This document shows, in pieces, positions 1 to 8,014 of a stretch of DNA of 64,000 nucleotides. The notes under the pieces are model-generated. The model was not told the DNA's origin and did no database searches. It saw nothing but the letters and a program-made list of their open reading frames with translations. The position numbers and the translations under genes were made by a program. Origin of the DNA: Bacillota bacterium (GTDB lineage Bacteria > Bacillota > Negativicutes > Sporomusales > Sporomusaceae); assembly GCA_023388195.1 (NCBI GenBank), contig JAEWGR010000051.1, forward strand, positions 1 to 64,000. The letters run 5' to 3'. How positions within the stretch are numbered: the stretch's first letter is position 1; every line of letters begins with the position of its first letter.

Positions 1-119
1 TAATCGCAACAGTTTCTCATTTTATACCTTAAATGACAATATATTACATGAAGATATCGTATAATTTAGCTAATAGTTTGTCCATGCAGTATTTTGCAAA
101 ACAAGGAGGTATTCATGCA

Positions 120-1142
120 GTGAGGAAGAGGGCACGGGTCTTACTAGCGGTAGCATCCTTGGTGATTTCTATTATAATAGGGGGGTGCAGCGAAGTGGAA
201 ACGATGGCAATACCTGCGAAGAATCAAAAATTTCCCGAGAAGCCTATTTCTGTAATTGTTCCGTTTAGTACTGGCGGTGGGTTGGATCTGACGATACGTT
301 CATTAGAAAAATTTGCCTTGAAGCAGTTAGGACAACCCTTAATTATTCTTAATAAACCAGGGAGCGCTGGTGCTCTGGGCTGGAATGCGGCAGTGGAGGC
401 ACCGGCTGATGGCTACACTATAGGTGCATCTGCAATTGACATGATGCTGCTGTCGCTATACGACACCGGAAAATATAATTATATTACTGCCTTAAGTCCG
501 ATTGCACAAGTAACCGCTGTGCCGATGCTGCTAGCGGTACGAGCCGATCAGCCGTGGCAAACAACTACTGATTTGGTTAGCTATGTAAAGCAGCACCCGG
601 GAAATATAAAGTTTGGCAATGCGGGTACAGGTTCCTTTGCTCATGTTTTATGTGAGATGCTTAATCATGAAGCCGGAACCAGCATTGAGCAAGTTCCTTT
701 TTCCGGCGGTGGGGAAACAATACCTGCATTATTAGGTGGCCATGTTCAAATGATATTTATTAATCCTGTATCTATCAAAGAGCATGTAAAAAATGGCTCA
801 GTAAAAGTTCTGGGAGTGACAGGGCAGCGCCGCATGGTAGACCCGGTATTTGCGCACGTGCCAACTTTAAAAGAACAAGGTTTTGATATTACTATAGACA
901 ACTGGCAGGGAATTGCAGTTCCCAAAGAGACGCCGGTTGCAATAAAAAATAAGCTGGCAGCAGGCTTCAAAGCGATCATAAATGACCCTGAATTTAAAGA
1001 AAACATGGCGAGGGTTGGCAATCAGGTCGAATATTTAGGTCCTGAAGAGTCAACAGAGAAATGGATTGCTGATAGCCAGAAGCTACAGCAGACATTACAG
1101 GCAAGTGGCATATTAGAGCAGATTAAAGCACAGAAAAAATAA
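120..1142 (+). CDS. Tripartite tricarboxylate transporter substrate-binding lipoprotein (TctC/Bug family), copy 1
   Basis: Extracytoplasmic solute receptor of the TctC/Bug family, about 340 residues, the usual length. The N-terminus is a lipoprotein signal: basic VRKRAR, a hydrophobic stretch, and lipobox IIGGC. Family motifs seen are KPISVIVPFSTGGGLD, NKPGSAGALGW and GHVQMIFINP. I chose GTG 120 because AAGGAGGT (103-110) lies nine bases before it; the upstream in-frame ATG has no ribosome site. These receptors normally work with TctA/TctB membrane subunits, and neither is in the window, so this is an orphan receptor. A close paralogue of equal length lies at 5011-6033. The bound carboxylate cannot be told from sequence. 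Confidence 0.9.
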   Translation: MRKRARVLLAVASLVISIIIGGCSEVETMAIPAKNQKFPEKPISVIVPFSTGGGLDLTIRSLEKFALKQLGQPLIILNKPGSAGALGWNAAVEAPADGYTIGASAIDMMLLSLYDTGKYNYITALSPIAQVTAVPMLLAVRADQPWQTTTDLVSYVKQHPGNIKFGNAGTGSFAHVLCEMLNHEAGTSIEQVPFSGGGETIPALLGGHVQMIFINPVSIKEHVKNGSVKVLGVTGQRRMVDPVFAHVPTLKEQGFDITIDNWQGIAVPKETPVAIKNKLAAGFKAIINDPEFKENMARVGNQVEYLGPEESTEKWIADSQKLQQTLQASGILEQIKAQKK

Positions 1143-1160
1143 TCAATTACATATTAATTG

Positions 1161-1200
1161 AACGCGCCGCCTTCAACCCCGGAAGGTGGCGCGTTTATTT
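1161..1200 (+). terminator. Intrinsic terminator after the first TctC receptor
   Basis: The G+C-rich inverted repeat AACGCGCCGCCTTC (1161-1174) pairs with 1182-1194 and is followed by TTTATTTT. It lies 19 bases after the stop codon. Confidence 0.8.
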
Positions 1201-1204
1201 TATA

Positions 1205-1226
1205 ACACGGGGGACGGTTTTTGTGT
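1205..1226. repeat. Degenerate REP-like palindromic element
   Basis: ACAC (1205-1208) and GTGT (1223-1226) flank a core containing GGGGACGGTT. The same core sits between inverted ends in the two longer elements at 6492-6520 and 7306-7334. It lies just after a terminator, like the 6492 copy. Confidence 0.4.
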
Positions 1227-1254
1227 GCTTTTTGCGTTGTGTCGTATTAGTATC

Positions 1255-1284
1255 GTCACAGAATTCTGCCCGGTATGGTATAAT
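1255..1284 (+). promoter_or_regulatory. Candidate sigma-A promoter for the DUF4931 gene
   Basis: A perfect TATAAT (1279-1284) lies 40 bases before the ATG. A weak -35 (GTCACA, 1255-1260) sits 18 bases upstream of it. Confidence 0.5.
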
Positions 1285-1323
1285 GAGAAAGCAAAACACT
1301 CTAGCCAGCAAGGAGACTTAGCC

Positions 1324-2091
1324 ATGACCTCAAGGCAGATCCACCTCGTTTTTGACACTGAGATTGGCGGCACCAAACCAGTGACTGTTGTTGATTGCGG
1401 GCATGAATGCCCATTCTGCTGCCGTGAGAAACTTGAGGGAATCATAGCCGAAGATGGGCCGATACTCCTTATTGCCAATAAATACCCGGTGCTGCGGGAC
1501 ACCTTTCCGACTGTGCTTATTGAAACCGATGACTGCGCATCCGAGCTGTCGCTATATCCCAAGGACCACCTTTACCGGGTTATCCGTTTCGGCATCAAAA
1601 ATTGGCTGGACATGATCGACAGCGGTGAATTCGCCTCGGTTCTGTTCTTCAAAAACCACGGTCTCTACTCGGGCGGAAGCATTCGCCACCCCCACATGCA
1701 GATCATCGGCCTTCGCCACCTCGACTACAGCGCCAACATCCCCCCGGCCAGCCTCGAAGGAATTGTCATCAGCCGCGACGGCGGCGTCGAACTTGCCATC
1801 GCCGACAAGCCGCTGGTCGGCTTCGTTGAACTCAACATTAAGCTCACCGACCTCAAGCAGATCGACCGCCTGGCCGACTACCTGCAGACCTGCGCCCACT
1901 ATTTCCTCAACCACTTCAACCGCCACTGTAACAGCTACAATATTTTCTTCTACCATATAGGCGGCCAGATCACTGCCAAGGTCATGCCCCGGTTCGTTAC
2001 CTCGCCTATCTACGTTGGCTACGCCATCCCCCAGCTGTCCACCCGGATTCCCGATGTCGCTGCCGATCTTAAACGAATATACGGATTATAA
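1324..2091 (+). CDS. DUF4931 / GalT-like HIT-superfamily protein
   Basis: A 255-residue protein resembling the galactose-1-phosphate uridylyltransferase fold (DUF4931-type). Visible signatures are an early zinc-type CPFC after CGHE, and RHPHMQIIG, which matches the HPHxQ nucleotidyl-transfer motif of GalT-like proteins. The substrate is unknown. ATG 1324 is preceded by AAGGAG eight bases upstream; the open frame extends further back but without a ribosome site. From about 1600 to 2050 the codons end overwhelmingly in C (AAC, CTC, GCC, GAC), unlike the genes on either side, which suggests a different origin or selection. It stands alone between two terminators. Confidence 0.7.
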   Translation: MTSRQIHLVFDTEIGGTKPVTVVDCGHECPFCCREKLEGIIAEDGPILLIANKYPVLRDTFPTVLIETDDCASELSLYPKDHLYRVIRFGIKNWLDMIDSGEFASVLFFKNHGLYSGGSIRHPHMQIIGLRHLDYSANIPPASLEGIVISRDGGVELAIADKPLVGFVELNIKLTDLKQIDRLADYLQTCAHYFLNHFNRHCNSYNIFFYHIGGQITAKVMPRFVTSPIYVGYAIPQLSTRIPDVAADLKRIYGL

Positions 2092-2158
2092 TATTGGGCG
2101 GTGTGAGTTAGTGAATGATTCCTTAAGAGCCCAGGTTTGGCAATTTATTGTTATCACG

Positions 2159-2190
2159 TTCTAAGGCTTGCTGCCTTAGAATTTTTTGTT
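2159..2190 (+). terminator. Intrinsic terminator after the DUF4931 gene
   Basis: A perfect 9-bp stem, TTCTAAGGC (2159-2167) with GCCTTAGAA (2173-2181), has a five-base loop and is followed by TTTTTTGTTTT. Confidence 0.9.
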
Positions 2191-2316
2191 TTATTATTCA
2201 TTAATGCGAGGGTTTCCAATACTTATCTGGATTTTGATATATTTGCAGGGAAATAATGACAATGCAGCAAATCTAACAATATTGTGAAAGATTCTAAGGA
2301 AGGGGGCTATATTGGT

Positions 2317-3495
2317 ATGGGGGAAGTTGCACAAACGACAAATGGCTCGAAATATAACATACAAAATAAAAGAGAGGTTTATATTGATAATCTAAGACTG
2401 TTAATAATTACTTTAGTTGTTATGCAGCATATTTCTGTTACCTATAGCGGAATGGGAAGCTGGTATTATATAGAGAGCGGAAATTCAAGCTTGGCGGCAA
2501 AGATATTTTTTCTTTTCTTTAATTCTTTTAATCAATCCTACTTTATGGGATTGCTATTTTTCATTGCAGGTTATTTTGTTCCAGGTGCGTACGATAGAAG
2601 GGGGTTTGCTAAATTCAATAAAGACCGGTTTATTAGGTTAGGTATCCCTACTATTTTTTATATGCTTATCATACATCCATTGATTATGTATACAATGGGT
2701 GTAGTTGGATTGAGAGCAAAACTTGAACTCATACCGTATTACATCAATTACATCATAACGTTGAATTTTATTGGCGGTTCAGGACCACTTTGGTTTGCAT
2801 TAGCTTTACTACTATTTTCGTTCGTATATGCAATGCTGCGTTTGGTTACAGTAAATGGTAAAAGAATTCCGTTAATACCGATTAAAACTAGTTACGTATT
2901 GTTTCTAATCATTTTAATTGCTATGGGGGCATTTATTATAAGATTGGTACAGCCAATGGGTACGTCTATCTTAAATATGCAGTTTTGTTATTTCTCTCAA
3001 TACGTTATTCTATTTGTTGCAGGAATACTAGCTTATCGAAATCGGTGGTTTTCTAATCTTGAATATCGATATGGTGTGAAATGGCTTAAAGCTGCATTAA
3101 TATTAGGCCCTATTCTATGGGGTGTGCTTGTAGTTGCAGGTGGAGCATTGAAATCACAAAGTACAGAACTATACAATGGAGGACTACATTGGCAGGCTAT
3201 TGCTTACGCATTAGTGGAATCATTTATAGGAGTTTCCATGTCGATTGGATTGGTAGCACTATTTAAAGAAAAATACAACAAACAAAATAATATATTAAAA
3301 ATCCTAGCAGATAACTCCTTTGCAGTGTATATATTTCATGCGCCTATTATCATAACTATGGCAATAGTGTTGAAAAGCTTAATTTTGCCTCCAATAATAA
3401 AGTTTATTTTATTGTGTGTAATTTCTTTGCCAATTTGCTTCATTGTAACTAACTATTTATTGAAGCAAGTACCGCTGCTTAAGAAGATGATATAA
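2317..3495 (+). CDS. Acyltransferase family 3 membrane protein
   Basis: An integral membrane acyltransferase (acyltransferase_3/OafA-like, about 392 residues) expected to acylate an envelope glycan or small molecule at the inner membrane. It starts with the family signature YIDNLR, then has about ten hydrophobic segments; FFIAGYFVPG and GPLWF are family motifs and YIFHAPI lies near the end. ATG 2317 is chosen over GTG 2284 because AAGGAAGGGGG (2296-2306) lies ten bases before it. The gene is clearly richer in A+T than its neighbours and uses AT-ending codons, so recent transfer is likely. No glycan gene neighbours help to name its substrate. Confidence 0.85.
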   Translation: MGEVAQTTNGSKYNIQNKREVYIDNLRLLIITLVVMQHISVTYSGMGSWYYIESGNSSLAAKIFFLFFNSFNQSYFMGLLFFIAGYFVPGAYDRRGFAKFNKDRFIRLGIPTIFYMLIIHPLIMYTMGVVGLRAKLELIPYYINYIITLNFIGGSGPLWFALALLLFSFVYAMLRLVTVNGKRIPLIPIKTSYVLFLIILIAMGAFIIRLVQPMGTSILNMQFCYFSQYVILFVAGILAYRNRWFSNLEYRYGVKWLKAALILGPILWGVLVVAGGALKSQSTELYNGGLHWQAIAYALVESFIGVSMSIGLVALFKEKYNKQNNILKILADNSFAVYIFHAPIIITMAIVLKSLILPPIIKFILLCVISLPICFIVTNYLLKQVPLLKKMI

Positions 3496-3760
3496 AATTG
3501 GGAGAACACGTATGTTTGAAACATCAACGATGCTGTACTGATAGTTGCTTGTTTTTTGTTTTTAGCAAGATTGCAGCAGGGAATCCAAGGATTTGTCAGT
3601 TCTGGCATAGAATAAGAATACAGAGATTGCAGACTGCTTAATATTAGGCGGCAAATCGATCTGGATTGGTTGCAAACATTCGGCAGGAAAGGAAACCTTT
3701 TCTGAAATCGTTTGCTGCGCCGGTAACCGCTAGGACAACTTAAGTAATAAGGAAGTGACT

Positions 3761-4591
3761 ATGATGCAGCAATGGTTAAGTACGCTCATTAAAGACTATA
3801 TAAATGAATATTCACGGCGAAACGGCTGCAAAAGTGAGTGGCAGGAGCCGCTGGTCGGATTCGTAAATGCTGCTGATGCACGTTTTGCCAGTCTGAAGGA
3901 AAGTGTCAGTGCCACGCATGCCTTGCCGGCTGACCTTCTGCCTGACGCGCGGACGGTGATCGTATATTTTATACCATTTGTCGAGCCGATTGTTACCAGC
4001 AATATTCAGGGCGATGCATGCTCCTACGAGTGGGCGGCAGCCTACATAGAGACCAACAAGCTTATTTTTGACCTTAACACCTATTTGCGTGAGCAGCTGC
4101 AGGGGCAAGGTTATGCAAGCTGCCTTATTCCGGCCACGCATAATTTTGACGAAGTAAAACTGATCAGTGATTGGTCACACCGGCATATTGCCATCCTGGC
4201 CGGCTTAGGCACGTTTGGACTGAATAATATGCTGATTACGGAAAAAGGTTGCTGTGGGCGGGTTGGCAGCCTTATTACCAATGCGGTTGTGGCACCAACG
4301 GAGCCGCTCAGCCAGGAGAACTGTCTGTACAAACACGGGGGACTGTGCCAAAAATGTATCAACCAGTGCCCGGAACAGGCACTTACCTTAGCGGGGTTTG
4401 ACCGTCAAAAGTGTTATTCTGCCAAATGCCTGGAGAATGCTAAAATTTATAGGGAACTGGGTGTGGCCGACGCCTGCGGCAAATGCCTGGTTAATGTTCC
4501 TTGCTCTAGACGTAACCCGGCGCGGAGCTTGTCCGGCAAAACCCCAAAAGGCCAGGCGCAGCAAGGCAATGGGGCACTTGCGTCCTTATGA
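3761..4591 (+). CDS. QueG-like / double-cluster 4Fe-4S protein (epoxyqueuosine reductase family)
   Basis: About 276 residues. The N-terminal half resembles the DUF1730 cobalamin-binding part of epoxyqueuosine reductases, with GLGTFGLNNMLITEKGCCGRVGSL. The C-terminal half is a double ferredoxin domain with CLYKHGGLCQKCINQC and later CYSAKC...CGKCLVNVPC. QueG proper reduces epoxyqueuosine in tRNA, but many shorter relatives have other or unknown roles. This one is short and has no HEAT-repeat tail, so I assign only the family. ATG 3761 follows AAGGAAG. The gene directly downstream encodes a small zinc ribbon and may be cotranscribed. Confidence 0.75.
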   Translation: MMQQWLSTLIKDYINEYSRRNGCKSEWQEPLVGFVNAADARFASLKESVSATHALPADLLPDARTVIVYFIPFVEPIVTSNIQGDACSYEWAAAYIETNKLIFDLNTYLREQLQGQGYASCLIPATHNFDEVKLISDWSHRHIAILAGLGTFGLNNMLITEKGCCGRVGSLITNAVVAPTEPLSQENCLYKHGGLCQKCINQCPEQALTLAGFDRQKCYSAKCLENAKIYRELGVADACGKCLVNVPCSRRNPARSLSGKTPKGQAQQGNGALASL

Positions 4592-4675
4592 CCCCAAAAA
4601 GAGCTGGCGAAACGAATTGAGTTTGGCATTCGTCTCAGCTATAATAATCGCAAGAACTGCTAAAGGAGATAAACA

Positions 4676-4852
4676 ATGAGTAGAGTTGCAAAATGCACGA
4701 AATGCGGGAAAGTGTTTGATGCAGAGGGGGCAGTATTAAAACCAATCGGCGACGGGGGCTATTTAGAATGTTGTCCGAAATGCGGTAGTACGAATGTTTA
4801 TTATACGGATTACTTCCCCAGTGAAGAGGCGGATCCCTGGCGCGATTATTGA
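4676..4852 (+). CDS. Small zinc-ribbon protein (58 aa)
   Basis: A short gene beginning MSRVAKCTKC with two zinc-knuckle pairs, CTKC and CCPKC, about 25 residues apart, and an acidic aromatic tail ending PWRDY. This is a typical one-domain zinc ribbon; the function is unknown. The ribosome site AAAGGAGAT (4662-4670) is excellent and lies five bases before ATG. It follows the QueG-like gene by 84 bases and is closed by a terminator, so it is probably the last gene of that unit. Confidence 0.75.
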   Translation: MSRVAKCTKCGKVFDAEGAVLKPIGDGGYLECCPKCGSTNVYYTDYFPSEEADPWRDY

Positions 4853-4892
4853 GAAGGAAGAAAATCGCTTTTGGCTAACCCTTAATAGTAAA

Positions 4893-4925
4893 CTGTCTAC
4901 AGATGTGTAGGCGGTTTTTTTATTT
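4893..4925 (+). terminator. Intrinsic terminator
   Basis: CTGTCTACA (4893-4901) pairs with TGTAGGCGG, allowing G-T pairs, and is followed by seven T residues. Confidence 0.75.
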
Positions 4926-5010
4926 TCTGCTGTAAACGACAATTTCTGACACAATAATTAAATATAATTTAAATAGGTTGTCTATTACCAAATAAGGAGG
5001 CCGGTTGGGA

Positions 5011-6033
5011 ATGCGGAAAAGAGTCCTGGTCTTATTGTCGATGTCCTTAGTTATTGTTTCAACGATAGTAGTAGGTTGTGCCAATGAGAAGTTTCAAACG
5101 GTACCGATTGCTGCCAGCAAATATCCTGAAAAACCTATAACGGTTATTGTTCCATTCAATCCTGGTGGCGGGCTGGATTTAACGGCGCGATCATTAGAAA
5201 AACTAGCTCTCAAACATGTAGGCCAGCCATTAGTTGTTGTGAATAAGCCAGGTGGTGCCGGTGCCCTTGGTTGGAATGAATTGTCTGGCTCAGCCGCAGA
5301 TGGTTACACTGCAGGCATAACCGGTATTGACCTGTTACTGCTGCCACAATACGGAGCGTCAAAATACAATTATTTGACTGCACTGGACCCACTGGCTCAA
5401 ATTGCCGCCTTACCTACGGCAATAGCTGTAAAGGCTGATCAACCATGGCAAAATATTGACGAGCTCATTGCCTATGCCCGGCAGCACCCTAAGCAGCTAA
5501 AGTTCGGGCATAGCGGAATAGGCTCATTTTCTCATTTAGTAGGCGAAATGTTTGGTCAGGCTGCCAATATATCTATTGAGCAAGTCCCTTTTTCCGGGGC
5601 CAGTGAAGTTATTCCTGCTTTGCTGGGGGGACACGTTCAAATCATTATTAATACCCCCAGTATACTCAAGGAACATGCTAAAGCAGGAACTGTCCGCATC
5701 TTGGCCGTTACAGGGGAGCATCGTTCCAGTGACGCAGAGCTAAAGCAAATACCGACTTTTAAGGAACAGGGCCTTGATATTACATTAACCAATTGGTATG
5801 GAATTGCAGTTCCTAAAGAGATGCCTGTAAAAGATAGAAATAAATTGGCAGCAGGGCTCAAGAACCTTATTGCTGATCCGGAATTTAAAACAAACATGGA
5901 GAATATAGGTATCCCGGTAGAATACTTAGGGCCTGAAGAAACGCAAGCCAAGTGGTTGGCAGATAACGAAAAGCTGCGCAAGACAATGCAAGATACCGGC
6001 GTTTTGGAAAAGATTAAAGCTCAGAAGAAATAA
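5011..6033 (+). CDS. Tripartite tricarboxylate transporter substrate-binding lipoprotein (TctC/Bug family), copy 2
   Basis: Paralogue of the receptor at 120-1142, also 340 residues and collinear with it: MRKRVLVLLSMSLVIV then lipobox VVGC, followed by KPITVIVPFNPGGGLD and NKPGGAGALGW. Long stretches near the C-terminus (GIAVPKE, YLGPEE, EKIKAQKK) are nearly identical between copies. ATG 5011 has AAGGAGG (4994-5000) ten bases upstream; TTG 5005 would be too close. No TctA/TctB gene is nearby. The two copies probably arose by tandem duplication and were later separated by the genes between them, and may bind different carboxylates. Confidence 0.9.
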   Translation: MRKRVLVLLSMSLVIVSTIVVGCANEKFQTVPIAASKYPEKPITVIVPFNPGGGLDLTARSLEKLALKHVGQPLVVVNKPGGAGALGWNELSGSAADGYTAGITGIDLLLLPQYGASKYNYLTALDPLAQIAALPTAIAVKADQPWQNIDELIAYARQHPKQLKFGHSGIGSFSHLVGEMFGQAANISIEQVPFSGASEVIPALLGGHVQIIINTPSILKEHAKAGTVRILAVTGEHRSSDAELKQIPTFKEQGLDITLTNWYGIAVPKEMPVKDRNKLAAGLKNLIADPEFKTNMENIGIPVEYLGPEETQAKWLADNEKLRKTMQDTGVLEKIKAQKK

Positions 6034-6110
6034 TGACGCTATAACTTATGCATTCTAAATATATTTTAAGAAAGTTATCATATACTTAATTCAATCCTCA
6101 GTAATTTGCA

Positions 6111-6139
6111 GCCCCGGGAAACCGGGGCAATTTTTTATT
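6111..6139 (+). terminator. Intrinsic terminator after the second TctC receptor
   Basis: GCCCCGG (6111-6117) and CCGGGGC (6122-6128) enclose a GAAA loop and are followed by AATTTTTTATTT. Confidence 0.9.
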
Positions 6140-6226
6140 TGCAGTCGAATTGCTTTTTCTACCCTTTCACACTGATTTTAATGTCGAAATTGCAATTTTA
6201 TGGTATAATTTTAGCAGTATCAGAAG

Positions 6227-6409
6227 ATGGATGTGATTATTCTGAAATGGTTAATAGGTTGTTTTCTGTCAGGAATGATAGTTGTGGCTGGGGGCATTGT
6301 TGTATTCACTTCTGAGCTAGGGAATCATTCTGCGAATGTTTTTTTGTTTACCATGCTGATGTTCTTTGTTGGAATATGGTTTTATATGAAGTATGAGAAT
6401 TCCAAATGA
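6227..6409 (+). CDS. Small membrane protein, 60 aa, unknown
   Basis: Two hydrophobic segments (about residues 4-26 and 37-55) separated by a short polar loop, ending in a charged tail. A TATAAT (6204-6209) lies just upstream but the ribosome site is poor (CAGAAG), so the gene is supported mainly by its composition and by the strong terminator that follows. I recognise no family. Confidence 0.4.
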   Translation: MDVIILKWLIGCFLSGMIVVAGGIVVFTSELGNHSANVFLFTMLMFFVGIWFYMKYENSK

Positions 6410-6446
6410 AAGCAAACTGTCTGTTGACCAGCCTATAATCGAATAC

Positions 6447-6483
6447 GCCGCCCTTCACCCTTCGGTGGAGGGCGGCTTTGTTG
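6447..6483 (+). terminator. Intrinsic terminator
   Basis: GCCGCCCTTCACC (6447-6459) pairs perfectly with GGTGGAGGGCGGC (6464-6476), followed by TTTGTTGT. Confidence 0.85.
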
Positions 6484-6491
6484 TATCCCTC

Positions 6492-6520
6492 TGACTCAGA
6501 GGGACGGTTCTCTTGAGTCA
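6492..6520. repeat. REP-like palindromic element A (29 bases)
   Basis: TGACTCA at the left end and TGAGTCA at the right end enclose the core GGGACGGTTCTC. Its reverse complement occurs at 7306-7334 with one mismatch in 29 bases. The pair brackets the nitroreductase gene. Confidence 0.75.
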
Positions 6521-6527
6521 CGCCGAT

Positions 6528-6557
6528 ACAAAAAATCACCCGGCGAAAAGCCGGGTG
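6528..6557 (-). terminator. Intrinsic terminator of the nitroreductase gene
   Basis: CACCCGGC (6537-6544) and GCCGGGTG (6550-6557) form the stem. On the minus strand it is followed by a T run (the A run at 6528-6535 on plus). It begins eight bases after the minus-strand stop codon. Confidence 0.85.
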
Positions 6558-6564
6558 GTATGTA

Positions 6565-7071
6565 TCAATAGGTTTCATAGTGGATTCGCGATGAATCAAA
6601 CCGGTCTGTAAACTTGTTATCAGAGGAATAGCCAATAGCCAGCATGGCGAAGGCTTCTACGCCAGGGGGGAGATTAAACAAATCCCGAATATAGGACATT
6701 CTTTCTGCTTCCGGTGCAATCCCCATCCACACAGCTCCTAAACCAAGTTCTACTGCCGCCAGCAGGATATTCTCGGTTGCTGCTGCTAAATCTTGTTGCC
6801 AGTACTTTTCAGCCTTTAAGTATTTTTCGTTTAATAACACGATTATTCCCAGCGGTGCGTTTTTTATAGGGGTAGCGTAGATGTGGGCATCGGCTAATTT
6901 TACAAGCGTGTCCTTGTTTTCAACTATAATAAATTCCCAGGGTTGTTGATTGCCGGCAGATGGCGCCTGCATGGCGGCTTTTAGCAATTTCTCAATAGCA
7001 GCTTTTTCGACTGGCCGGCTCTCAAATTTCCGAATGCTCCGCCTGGTTTGTATTCCCTCGTATAGATTCAT
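6565..7071 (-). CDS. Nitroreductase family FMN oxidoreductase
   Basis: A 168-residue flavoprotein of the nitroreductase superfamily, predicted to bind FMN as a dimer and use NAD(P)H. Signatures are RRSIRKF near the N-terminus, QAPSAGNQQPWEF for FMN binding, and the C-terminal half motif LGLGAVWMGI. The length matches the short nitroreductases. ATG 7071 is favoured because AAGGAG lies eight bases upstream; the earlier GTG abuts the ribosome site. It stands alone, with its own terminator, between two inverted REP-like elements. The natural substrate is not evident. Confidence 0.85.
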   Translation of the reverse strand: MNLYEGIQTRRSIRKFESRPVEKAAIEKLLKAAMQAPSAGNQQPWEFIIVENKDTLVKLADAHIYATPIKNAPLGIIVLLNEKYLKAEKYWQQDLAAATENILLAAVELGLGAVWMGIAPEAERMSYIRDLFNLPPGVEAFAMLAIGYSSDNKFTDRFDSSRIHYETY

Positions 7072-7154
7072 AAGTTGCACTCCTTTACTGGTTTTATAGA
7101 TGTACTAGACATAAAGATACCTTAGGTTGATTGAGTAAATGTTTAGCCTTTATT

Positions 7155-7270
7155 AATCTTCCTGCGCTGCCTCCAGAGTAACGGTCACGGTTCAGCGCCA
7201 AAAGGGGCGGGAAGCAGCATCAACTAAAATATCGCAGGTACGATGGCTATGGCACAAAGGAAGATTTTTA
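7155..7270 (+). ncRNA. Candidate structured RNA closed by a long-range stem
   Basis: AATCTTCCT (7155-7163) is perfectly complementary to AGGAAGATT (7258-7266), which is followed by TTTA. Inside, GGCGC/GCGCC-type segments around 7195-7208 can form a second helix. No open frame occupies the stretch. It is not a riboswitch class I recognise, the strand is uncertain, and it lies inside the segment bounded by the two inverted REP-like repeats. Confidence 0.25.
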
Positions 7271-7305
7271 TAAAGCTAGTATCTACTGCATACATCAGGG
7301 ATATT

Positions 7306-7334
7306 TGACTCAAGAGAACCGTCCCCCTGAGTCA
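7306..7334. repeat. REP-like palindromic element B (29 bases)
   Basis: Inverted copy of the element at 6492-6520 with one difference. It has TGACTCA and TGAGTCA ends around the core GAGAACCGTCCC, and lies nine bases after the 3' end of the neighbouring minus-strand gene. Confidence 0.75.
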
Positions 7335-7342
7335 CCTTTGCA

Positions 7343-7873
7343 TCAAGTAGAATCGGTGTTTTTTATATAATTTTTAATTAATATGTAGAATGTTGCTACT
7401 AACAAACCGCTATATAATAGCACATTTACTATATCACCTCTTGTAAAACCAGCAATCTTCATATTAGTAGATAACAGCTTCCAGGCAGTTAACGGGATCG
7501 TATTAATCCACACGATACGGGGATTATCTTTATCATAAATTAAAGAAATTCTATTGTTAACCGGATACTGCTGATCTAATTCAATAATATTACTGATTCC
7601 GTTGTAGGTAACAGTATGGAGATGTCTTGGTTCTAAATGACTAAATCTTTCCCAGAATTTATATATGCGTTCTTTTTGTGGGGTATACTCACTAATGGTT
7701 GCAATCGTTTCTACGCCATGATTTTTAAGCCGAATAGCAGTATGAACGTTTGTGGCGAGGTCTATAAGCAGTGAAAACATAAACCAAGTTGCAAGAATAA
7801 AAATAAGCCAAAAGATTACTTCCGTGCGAATAGAAATATATTTTTTCGTTGCTGTTTCGCCTTGTTTTTCCAT
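7343..7873 (-). CDS. DUF3592-like two-TM membrane protein
   Basis: A 176-residue protein with a TM segment near residues 17-38, an extracytoplasmic beta-rich domain, and a second TM segment near the C-terminus (about 145-167). The middle portion (GVETIATISEYTP ... VTYNG ... YPVNNRISLIYDKDNP) has the pattern of DUF3592 domains. Function is unknown. The start ATG has AAGGAG seven bases upstream on the minus strand. It is a single gene with no obvious partner. Confidence 0.65.
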   Translation of the reverse strand: MEKQGETATKKYISIRTEVIFWLIFILATWFMFSLLIDLATNVHTAIRLKNHGVETIATISEYTPQKERIYKFWERFSHLEPRHLHTVTYNGISNIIELDQQYPVNNRISLIYDKDNPRIVWINTIPLTAWKLLSTNMKIAGFTRGDIVNVLLYSGLLVATFYILIKNYIKNTDST

Positions 7874-8014
7874 AGTTGCGCTCCTTGATTGTCGAGCCTA
7901 TCTTTATTATTATTTTACCATACAACCGGTTGTCCAGGGATAGCTATTCTGTTCAAGCTGCCTTTTAATGGTATAATTAACTTAAATAAAAGAGATTCTC
8001 AATAGGAGGCAGTT

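Noticed and set aside
1552..1960. Overlapping frames on both strands in the DUF4931 gene
   Set aside because: Produced by its strongly C-ending codon use; low-complexity Ala/Ser/Val translations.
7155..7270. Known riboswitch class (cobalamin, molybdenum cofactor, c-di-GMP) before the nitroreductase or DUF3592 genes
   Set aside because: None of the conserved core sequences of these aptamers could be found on either strand.
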